From: Phoronis australis
Taxonomy: Eukaryota > Phoronida > Phoronidae
Direction of reading: 5' to 3'
DNA length: 64,000 nucleotides
NCBI GenBank assembly: GCA_002633005.1
Contig: NMRA01000173.1
Span: 209,778-273,777 of the forward strand
Part shown: positions 37,001 through 49,000 of the stretch, piece by piece
Numbering within the stretch: the stretch's first letter is position 1
Layout of the letters: each line of letters opens with the position of its first letter
Made by a program: the position numbers and the translations under genes
The notes under the pieces: model-generated
Seen by the model: only the letters and a program-made list of their open reading frames with translations
Told to the model about the DNA's origin: nothing
The model's database searches: none

Positions 37001-40000
37001 ACCGTGAAAGGTGATTGGTCAATTTTTAGACAAGTCTCAAGTAAAGTTTGGTGGTAACAGGCCCCGTCTCATTCAGTTACAGGTAGATCTCTACACCCTT
37101 CTAATAACAAGCAAGCCCACAAGCATGCTGACTCACTATTATTTTTAAGAATAAAATTTTCGTTTTCATCTTTTTTCTTACAAATATATTTTTATCATTA
37201 CATTTGCTAGGTAAGAACGATTTTTTAAGAATGAACAATGACGAAAATTCACAAGCAAAGATTGTGTTCATGAGAAAGGTTCAAGAATGAAAAAGATTTG
37301 CAAGCCTGTTATTGTCAGCCTTACACATGAAAATACAAATTAAAGCTATTTACTGTAAATGACAAGCAGTTAAGGGCTATGACCAAATGGACATTTGAAT
37401 AAGTGCATGTTGCACCTGAGGCAACTTGCGCCCCCCCCCCTCCAACTTGCGCCCCCACCCCTTCCAAATCAACCTGACAAGTTGTGTTAAGAAAGTGGAG
37501 CAGGGTGTTCCTAAATCATTTACCGTCATTCTAGTAGGTTTAGTATTAGAGCCACACAACTATGAAATGTTCAAGGAAAGAACGGTTCACAAAATTTCCC
37601 TCACCTTTTCACTTACTTTTTATTGCGAGCTGTTACGATGAAAATGAAAGAGAAAAACGAAGTTGACTGAGAAATTTGTAAACGGTGCCAAAAGCAGTGG
37701 TTCATCACTTGGATAAATTCAATTGCACAAGAGCGTAGCTGAAAATTACTTCTGCTTTGCCCAGTTTGCCGTCCACATGGCCACTTGACGTGGGGCAAGT
37801 TGATCGCATACAAGCTGAAATACCTCAAAGCCCCGGTATCAAGCTGCACAAGCTTAACTTTTGTCCACAAGTCACTAAACCAGCAACCAGTACAAATGCA
37901 CCTCGGACAACTTGCACTACTAAAAGGAAATCTCTGACTGATGACAGAGGTCTGCAGACAAGATCACAGCTGCCTCAGCAAACCCAAACACAGGCAGAGC
38001 AGAAAGTTATGATTAGTAATAAAATAACTACCCCATTCAAGGCTCCAGTTGTGATGATAGTCCACCACATAAACTGAGCAAGAATAACATAAACACAGCT
38101 CAGATGAGATGACAGATGAGAAGACAGATGAGATGATGGTCCTTGTAGAACAGGATATATGTGGCAGATGAGCTTTACAGCATTCTTTAGGAGGTGGAAA
38201 CAATTCTTTAGCCACACCTCTAAATTCCAGCTATGATCCTAAACTAGCAAACACCAGACCAGTCGCAGAAGCTCACCCCCATTTTTTCCGCACTCATTAA
38301 AAATGCTCCATACTTGGTGACCTAAGTCCACGCCCAGGGACCTAACTCCAACCCTGGTGATTAATCCAGGTGAGGTCCTGGAATAGGAATTTGGTCCCCA
38401 TGAATGGAGTTTAATCTCAGGAATGGAACATCTTAGACATGTGTGGCAGATGGGCATGAGTAGGGAATTGAACATAGGGATTGGTGTCAGCTAGCTAGTC
38501 CAGGACTGGGATTTGTTTGATGTCAGCTAGCTAGTCCAGGACTGGGATTTGTTTGGTGTTAGCTAGCTACTCCAGGACTGGGATTTGTTTGGTGTTAGCT
38601 AGCTAGTCCAGGACTGAACTTTAGGGGATCATAACTGTAAGTGTTTCCATCCCCTGATGTTGGTAGCCTCATGCCAGAGTCTCATGTAAGTCATTATCTA
38701 TGGGACTAAACACAGACCTTACCAAGCATATAAACAGTTCCCATCAGAGATGGGAATTTTAAGTTTGTGCAAGGTGAAAGGGTATGGTCATATCCTTCAT
38801 ACCTCTATAAACAATAAATTGTGATTCTTCTGGTCAAGTAATGTTAAGTTCACCTTGGAACAGGATCAAAAAGGTCAGAAAAGGACAACAGAGCTGTTTA
38901 ACTTATCATTTTGGTAGTAGTGATGGTTTGGGGTGTCAATAGAACGACCATATCCAAAAGAGAAAAAATAGTTGTAAACAGGAGACATTCCATATATAAC
39001 TCTTTAGTGTCACGGGAACACACATGTATCCTTCGCTCAGATCCAATTTCAAATTCTCACGTACAAGACGTGTCGAGCTGATAGCGATGAAATGCAATTT
39101 CTTTCATTCACGGACTGTTTCAAACTGAACATGTTTGTGTGGACCGATAATCTTATACCTTTTTGATGTAGCAGCAACATGATGAATACACCTTGTGGCA
39201 AGATAGAGATAGGGTATTTGGTGGATAGCGTTCTGCATTCTCACAGGCATTTAAAGCAGTGGGATATTTCTTATCTTTCATAAATTCATAGTGACCTGAT
39301 TATGTTGTCAAATTGCTGCTGCTATGCAGAGGGATGTTCAAAGAATTACACAAACATGTTGAAACAAACTTTTTGTGATGAAAAGAAACTGTATTTCTTC
39401 CTTGCCAACACAGTGTTAGCCTGTCTTGCACAACAGAATTTGAAATTTGGTTGCAAATGACAGAAACCTAAGAGACATTCCATCAACGTGGTGCATGTAG
39501 AATGTTCTTATTTGGCAGCCTGGCGGTCACAAAAAATTATAAAAAAACTTTGAAATAACACACTGGTTATACAGGAAAGCTGAACAAACTACTGTATCTC
39601 TATTACAAACTACTGTACCTCTATAACAAACTACTGTACCTCTATAACAAACTACTGTATCTCTATTACAAACTACTGTACCTCTATAACAAACTACTGT
39701 ATCTCTATAACAAAGTACTGTATCTCTATAACAAAGTACTGTATCTCTATTACAAACTACTGTATCTCTATAACAAACTACTGTATCTCTATTACAAACT
39801 ACTGTATCTCTATAACAAACAACTGTACCTCTATAACAAACTACTATTTCTCTATCATTCAAAAATTATCTCATCAATGCTACATCAGCTTCTATTCACC
39901 ACATCTATCAAAACTGTAAATAAATACATGGATTTGCTTTCCTAATATTTATAATTGTGAGTTCAGATGTCGTTACCAACTTTTCAGCCAGGTGCTACTA

Positions 40001-43000
40001 AGTTGTTTGGATATCAGAAAGCTCTCAAAGATAAATTCCGGCTGTTTGGGTTCCTCTCCAACAGTTAACATTTCCTTTACCTAAATATACCAAATGCCAG
40101 TCTCTAAAACTGTACACAAAGACGGTTAGACCGTTTAAAACCAAGCATCTTAAATTTGTAGACAGGTACAGTCTATTTCATTTAAAAAAGAATTGTTTAA
40201 TTACAGTTTCAAAAAAGAATGAGGGAAACACTTATGAAAAAACTCTTTTCTGTCTGTCAGCAAGGTCTTCTTGTAGATGTAATGTTGTTCAGCTGAACGG
40301 TCCTTTCACTTGACCTCAGTCAACATGCTGAGCAATCTGTGAAGATGATCTCACTCTAAAGACTAAAATACTAATAGATAACTTTAAGTATTTTAATTTT
40401 GACTTCATCTCATAAGTTTTCAGTACCATGTAAAGTACTTTTGACCCAAACTTAATAATTATATTACAGTTACACAGAAAATGCTCTCAGTCACATAATT
40501 ACAATCTGGTCACCTTTGGGCAATTACTAGAAATGAATGTGTCCTATGGCCCTGTTATACTCATGAAACTGTGGTATGAGCAGAGTATCGATGTATACTG
40601 CGAAGGTCATTGAATCATTCATACCAGCTTTGGTAGTAAAAAGTTGAGAAAGATCACTCACATAAACTGGGTGTAAGGAGTAAGGTAGGCATGGCCGGTG
40701 TTCAAAAGTGAGAAATTGGAAATTTTGTATAATGAATGGCAAATACGAGCATTTAGCCAGACAAGTACGGTATCTAAGTGAGGGTCACAGTAATTCAACA
40801 AAAACAACAATGGAACATGCAAACTATAATCTATCAAATCTCAACATTAAAACTGGTGAACATAGGCTATTTGGACTTACAAGGAAAATGAATGATTTGC
40901 CCCAAAACTGTTTGGCTCAGAAAGTTCACCATTTATGCTGCGATCTCTATCATTGCCTAATACAAGTCCCCAGGCAATAAGCTTGAGTTACCTAAAACAT
41001 TACCACTTGGACTGAAAGTTACATACTGTATTCACTTTGAAAAAACATTTAACAGAATTGTTGATTAAGTGAAAATGTATTCAGTTAAACACAGAATGAC
41101 TGGGTCAAGTTAAAACCCTTATACTGGTTTATACAGAACAATTACTTTGTTCTGCTGAACAAGACCTGGTGTCTAAATACCAGTAACTATATCCTGGGTT
41201 TACCTAATCATAAAATAATATGGCTATCCTCAAGCTATCAAAGGATAACACAAGTATTCTGTTAGATTGCATAACACACATGAACAGGATGTATTCAAAG
41301 CCAGAGATAAGCAGTACACATATGGTGGAGATCACTCTACAGCCATGTCATATTTATCAAGACTTGTGCCACATCTGGTCATTATTTAACAGTAATTAAC
41401 AATGTTATACATGGGATCAGTCTGACAAACTGTGCAACCAACATTTCACCACTTCAGCTTGCAGTAATCCTTGTTGTTTTCATATATGATTCTATATAGT
41501 TTCAATCTTTCTGTCAAAAAACGCCATTTTTATCCATGAGGAATTTCAACAGAATACCTCCTAATACTGAACAATTAGATGAACCAAACCACTGACATGT
41601 GGTCCAAACTGTCATCAGCTCTATTCCTTTTCCAGACTCTTGAAACCAAATCGTTGAAAATTTACAATGTACAATGTTATTTTTTTAATAAATTGCAGAA
41701 AAAGTTGGGTGAAATATTCTGCCAAACATGCCATAAGAAAATTACTTTCGAAACTACATTTTATACTGTATTTCATTTCACTTTTTGTCAACTATACCCA
41801 CTTCCTGAGAAATTTTCTTGGTTACACTTCATTTTAAATTGAATGCCCTTACACTTTTCAAATTTTTAGACCCTATCATTTACAATGCATGACTACCTGA
41901 CAATGAACTTGGGTCAGGAATAAAGGATTTAAATAAAGACAACAAAGAAATGAAATCACTATGAAGAGTGGCACTTGGCGAAAGAAATTAAAAATGGCCA
42001 AATAACTCGAGAACGTTAAGAACTAGAGAAAAACAAATAAGACACTAGCGATAGACCTTGCAATGATCTATACACAGAAAAAAATCGGAAAAATAAAAAA
42101 AACGAAGAACTATGGTTCCGAAAATGAAAAGATAAAATTGCCACCACAGTGCCACCTTGTACCAACTTTCAACAATAAACAATAGACATGTCATTCACAC
42201 GACACGTTGTGCGTAAATTTCACATTTCACATTTCATAAGAATTGCAATCCATAGCAAGAAACAAACAAAAGAAAAACAAATTTTGTGACAAAGCACCAT
42301 ACTTGAAAACACCAAGTAATAAACACTGAATCAGCCAATGGTTGAAAGAGCCAAAACATTGGAATGTAACACCTTGTACTTAGAAGATAACAATTTCTTG
42401 AGAACCAAAATCAGGTAATGACTAAAAGTGCAATAAACGAACTGATGAATGAATTTATACACCACATACAGCACTGAGTTTTTATTTAGAATATATTTTA
42501 TAACTATTTTAAAACTGGAACTTTAAGTTGCTTTCCCATTAGAAGCGAAACTTCGCTTTTACAAAAGTTTCGATAAGTGGGAAAGGTTAACTTCAGTAGT
42601 CAATCTGGAAGTGAAACTTCGCTTAAAATAGTAGAATTTAAAACTGAAGCTTCGGTAATCACCCAGTCTACAGTTTGTACTGCTTTGTCATGAGCTATTT
42701 CAAATGAATAGTATCAGTACATACACAGCAGTTCTTACCTGCAACAAAAATTCTGTTCCCAATTTCAAATGGGGATCAGAAAACAGACTTAAGTACTGTG
42801 GAATTCTAATACCCTGTAATAATCAATCCCAGACAAATGTTTGGAAGTTGACTACTTAAGTCTTACAAAACAAGAATGCAGTTTATCTAAAATGACTCAA
42901 ACTTCAAGAAGAAACTTCCATTTCCTCTATAACATATAACTGTTGGAATATTAAAACCATTGACTTTAGACATTTTAATCCTCAAGTTGTGGAAACTTTA

Positions 43001-46000
43001 AGTGGATCTTCCAATATTCACAAGATAGAAGGAGTCGAGGACCAGGACTAAACAGGCACCCTGACAACCAATATTCACAAGATAGAAGGAGTCGAGGACC
43101 AGGACTAAACAGGCACCCTGACAACCAATATTCACAAGATAGAAGGAGTCGAGGACCAGGACTAAACAGGCACCCTGACAACCAATATTCACAAGACAGA
43201 AGGAGTCAAAGAGCAGGACTAAACAGGCCTAATAACAACCAATATTCACAAGACAGAGTCGAGGACCAGGACTAACCCCCCCCCCTTCTGCCTACAGTTT
43301 TGTAGATCAGGACACTAAATTCCACACAAACACAAAAGCAAACATTATTGCAATAATAGTCTCTAAAGACATTTAATAGATTGTTTCTCTCAGTTAGGCT
43401 CTTAAAGTCATATAAAATGTGGACATGAAGCTGTATGTTCAGTGTTGTTTATCCAAAACATCTGGAACATGAAATTTTTCTCATAGGCACATTTTTAAAG
43501 ATAACAAAAACAATGATAGATGACAAATGTTTCATTACTCCAGAGTCATTGCACAGCCATTACATCCTTTTATTGTAATTTTTCAGAAATAATGTCAAAG
43601 TCACCATAGTTGAGGAAGTATCACTTTGTTGATTGGTGATATAACTTTTGTTAGTTGAGTGGAGCCTTACAACTTTGTTAGTTGAGTGGAACCTTACAAC
43701 TTTGTTAGTTGAGTGGAGCCTTACAACTTTGTTAGTTGAGTGGAACCTTACAACTTTGTTAGTTGAGTGGAGCCTTACAACTTTGTTAGTTGAGTGGAGC
43801 CTTACAACTTTGTTAGTTGAGTGGAGCCTTACAACTTTGTTAGTTGAGTGAAGCCCGATTAATATTGTAATTATACCCTCATTTTCCAAGTAAAATAACA
43901 ATAATAAGTATTATAGGCCTATTCCATTAAGTGGGGCTCCCACTTAGCAGTGATCGTAATCTCTCTTATAAGCTGCTCATGCGAAGTGGAAAGTCTACCT
44001 GTTATAGAGCTAAACAAGAAATTTTTACTTTAGCCCAAGTTCCCATGAGGCAGTAGGTATGAAGATGATTAGTTGGTTTTTAGATTAAAAAGCAAAGGTA
44101 CATATGCTAATAAGCAAATGAGAATCACTTTTACTGATTTTTCATGACAATATCCGAGAATATGACAATAATTCATGGCATTATGTGATTTATTTCACAT
44201 GGGTTTAATAAGAAATGATTTGTTTTTTGGCATTTCATGACAATAACCAGGATATTCTATTACAACAAGAATATTGTACAGTGAACAGGGCTCCATTGTA
44301 TCACTGACCTAACTGGATACATGTTTGATCATTACATTTATCTACAGTAAAAACTCTCCACCTGAGGACATTTTCTAAAATTTGAGAAACCAAAGTTCAA
44401 GCCAAAACTAATTTCCTTAATTCTGAATATTGGGACATGGAAGAATTTTGGCATTCATCATATCTCGCAAACATGGCACATGGTGATTTCTGTTAACAAA
44501 TTCTGGAAATACACTTGGCAGTTTATAATATTTTTTCGAAATTGGCCGCCTTGAATTTGAGATGGCCAAAATCATCTTCAAAGATTGATACAAGCTCTGA
44601 CTTAGAGCACAATAACTGTTCCAAGATGGAACATTATTTCCTTTCACATAATATTTTTTCACCACTGAGAACATAACCCAACTTACCTATAATCACCATG
44701 TAACACATTCTCCATTATTTAGCGTAGTAATTAACACTTCTTTAACATAAGGTAATTACCAAACCCAGAAATATCAAAAATCACGTAGCAGTGAAATGTA
44801 CTTTCCAAAAATGCCTCCCAACTTCAACCAGACCATACCAAGACAGCAAATACATTTTAGTAAACAGTTTTACAGTCAAAACTTGCACATTCCTCCTGTT
44901 GGCAAAACTAGCAAATAATGAGTCCATGGCAGTTGTCTATTAACTTGACCTGCAGCTGTCTACTGTCAGTTATGTACTTAGTCTGAAAGCACCATACCCT
45001 GTCATTTCACCAGTGTAGCTAGCTCAAAAACAGAAATTAAGGTATTTAACCACCACAAAATCAGTTACAAAATACTCCTGACCGCTGAAATCATATTTTC
45101 AAATTCATTACCAACTCGTTTCAACACGGGCCACTTACCAATTAAAAATTTAAGGCTTGGCAAACCCCAATAAAGTCTTACAGCATTTTCTTGATGTTCT
45201 TTTTGCTACAGGAAATAGAATCCTATCACGGAAAGGAATCTACGAAACCCATGTCATGAGAATAAAAGAATCCAGATTTTCATTTGTAGCCAGCTAAACA
45301 GGGCAAAATGTTGTTCTAAAGATACAATTTCATAACAATTAAAAAGACAATTCTTTGGACAAATCTTGAAAGTATGTCGTGAAGTGAGAAGACGACCTCC
45401 CAAAAGAGTCAGATCTCAAAAGAGTCAGATCTCAACAGAGTCAGAGAGTGGTTTGAACTACCCAAGCATGCTCTATGACGCACACTCTACGACTCACAAT
45501 CTACGACGCATGCTCTATGGCAAACGTTCTACGACGCATGCTCTACGGCAAACGCTCTACGACGCATGTAAAATGGATATCAGAATGGACACCAATACAA
45601 CAGAAACAATTCTAACAACACTATCAAGGTTACCTAAGCTCTTGGTTAGGTGAACAGTAGTTATAAAGGTCACTTATGGGTCTGCCTGACAGTAAAACTA
45701 CAAGTGTTTTTGCCACTGGTGTGAACCTGGTATTTGTGACTGAATGGTTACTGCAATAAGTCAACAATACAAGGACTGTGTCAGATAATTTCAGCCTCAC
45801 AACAAAGCATAACCACAAGCAGTAAAGATTATGTGCCACTGACCTTCCTCATAGGGATAGACTGTACATCTTTAAGGAAGGTAAACTTGACAAAAATATC
45901 TCTGATCCCATCATAGATTATAGACAACTATAGTCTATGGGCCCATTTATTGTTTCAAGTAAATCAAAGAAAGACTCACATTACCAAATCCAGTTAGGAA

Positions 46001-49000
46001 ACAAATTTGAAATGTCCAAAATCACATGATGTCCAAATTGTTATTTTTTGTTGTATAACACATCAAAAGGATACCTCATGTGCACACCATTCAAGCACAA
46101 ACACATTCTAATAACACTGCCAAGCTTATACAACACCTACCTCATCAGCTGTTTAACAACAACTGAATCAAAATGCTAAAACACTACAGTGTCAGCACTG
46201 TTCAACACCAGTGTAGTCAATTAATTATTAGTGAACACAGCAGATGTCCACAGGATGGAGAAACAGATAACACAATCACTAGGCCCTCTCCAACCCTACA
46301 TGGTTCTATCTCTCCTGTCCACATCATAAAGACCACAGCAGACACAATGACAGCTGATATACTGCTCAGAAACAGACCTTGCTAATCACTAATTTGCTTC
46401 TTAGCAGCGACCTACAAATTACCAGGTCTTATGTGGCTATTAGACTGGTTTCCCCAGAAGTCATTAATTAGACGAAAAATTAATGAAATTTTGTATTGAT
46501 AAGAAACTTTGTACGTGTGTACAAATAAAATTTATTCTTGAGCATAACTTTTAGACATCACTACTTGACTAATTTTTGTAATTTATGTTTCTAAATATTT
46601 CAATATCTTAGAAATGATCATGAATTTTCTTGACTAACTTCAGAAATTAAGTTAAGACAAAAACTGTAATCCCACAAGGACACAGGAAAAGGATTTCTCT
46701 AGAAAAGCTTAGTAAAAGATAGTAATGTTAAAGGTAGTGTGAAAAAGTGAATACCAATCATTTGAAAGGCTACGAGGAGAACTAAAGAGCTGCCTGCCTT
46801 ACACTGGCCAAAGAAATACAATTACAAACCTCAGGAAGTCTCATAAATCTAACCATGGAAGTACACTTGGACCTTTATTAATTCAACCACACTGATTAGG
46901 CCTATTGTCATTACCACCTGCACCAGCACACTTAAACAAAGGTCAAAATTGCCATTCTGACCAATCACAAATCAGTACAAAACAGTACACTACATACACT
47001 TCAATATGTTTAATATTTCAACACAATAGACTTTGGTTTCACTCATCAGGTCCATTGTGGATCCTGTCATCTGGATAAGCGTTAAAACAATGACAATGAA
47101 AACAGCCACAAGTTTCAGGTTAAATACCACCCACTGATTGCTATCAACCCTAGAATAATACATAAATCTAGCAAAAACAACAGTGTACAGAATGAGAGGA
47201 GACCCATTGACAGACATATGGTTGGTATGTGCTGAACACACAAATCTCAACAAAAACACATACAAGGCTACATGTGTCACATGTCACAGAACAATTACAA
47301 TGATATGGTCCAATTTGGTAAGTCTTCTCTTGGCAGGATCTGTTTTTGGAACAGCCAAAAGCACATGATGCCTTTGTCTGAGGGCAGGCACTGGCCACCT
47401 GCCCAATGAGTACATTATTTTACCTGTCAGGTATGCCTCAGGTATCTTGTCCAGGGATAACAAAGATACATCAAAGGCCAGAGAATAAAGGCCAGGATAC
47501 AATAGCTGGCTTAACATTATGTAAACAAGAGTGAATGGATGACACTGATTACTACAGGGGAACTGTTTTGATTTGATATGCTGGGCTGGTTGGCAGTGAC
47601 AAGACTTATAGCCTCATTTTATTTGTATTGTAGTTCAGTACACTTTAAAATGTAATGCAGGACCTTACTGACATGACTGTGTATTTAGCTGTGATAAGAT
47701 TGGACTATTCCTCCTTTTCAGGCATGGTATTAAGACAGTCACATTTTTAAAGTAGGAAAATTAAGATGCCTACGGTATTCTCTATCTTTTGCAAAGCCTT
47801 TCCCACTGCCTCCAAAGCTTCGTTGTTGTCAAAGCTTCAGTCAGTGGGAATATTTAACTTCAGTCTTGAATCAAAGTTACCACTGCAAGTTGCTCTGAAG
47901 TAAAGAGGTGGATTTAAAAGCGACGCGCCCGTGCTTCGCTACAAATGAACACTCAACTTTGATGCCATCGAAGTTAACGGCAGGGGTCGCTGCCTGCATT
48001 TACCAACAGATGGCGGTGACTGGTTACTATTAGTTAATATTTTTTTTCTAACACTTATAATTTTGGCGGTAAAAGCATTCTTTTTTAATTTATCCATGTA
48101 TTTGCTGGAACCTTTACATTGAAAAAGATCAACGTATAGTGTACAAAAAACAAGTTTCCACCATGACACACAGCATGTTTGGATCAGCTGTTAGTCTGCG
48201 CAAAACTCATTTTTTAATATGTTGAATACCAGAACATCAGCATCATCCCAACATGGCAACCATTGTCTGCCTTGTTAAGTTGACATTCTAGTTTCCATCT
48301 GCCATTTTTGATGGCAAGCACTGTCAAAAACAGCAAGGCCATATGACCACCAAAGGGCCATATGACCACCAAAGGGCCATATAACCAAAGGGCCATATGA
48401 CCAAAGGGCCACATGGCCAAAGATCATATTAATGCCGCCTTCCAATAACTTCCAATAACTTTGCTAAATTATAATTCCAAAGTTGATGGGAAAGCTAATG
48501 CTTAACTTTGCTGTTAACCACATTTAACTTCAAAGCTTCAATAGAAGTTAACAGAATGGGAAAGTAACTTAATAGTAGGACTACTTTTGAAGCTTTAGAA
48601 TAAAAACGGGATGCAATTTTTTATTTTAAAGGGACATTATTGGATTTACGCATTTTTGGGATTACTGTTAGGTATTCTCCACAGAATTTTTGAAGCTTTG
48701 ACCATAGCTATAAAACAACAAAATCCATTCTTTTGGGAATGTCCCTGTACGGCAGAAATGTGGTCAGCATCTCCAATGCCCAGGAAATAGTTGCCACCAT
48801 TCGAAAAATGAAAAAGCAGGTCATCTAGAGCTAGGCCACATCACAAATGTTTGCCACAACACCACAAAAAAACCTCACGATGTATTTTTTCTACTTGAGC
48901 CTGTGCCTCATCAACTTTTAGTCGTGCACATGAAATGGAAAGTGGAAATATGGGTATATCATGTAGAAAAGCTGCATGTGTCAAAATGTAGAAGGCCCAC

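Noticed and set aside
37426-37641. Frame beginning MRPPPSNLRPHPF on the + strand
   Set aside because: It is driven by a C-rich low-complexity run with no homology or splice context.
39527-39862. 111-residue - strand frame with CYRDTVVCNRD repeats
   Set aside because: It is the translation of a 21 bp minisatellite in a TRAF4 intron.
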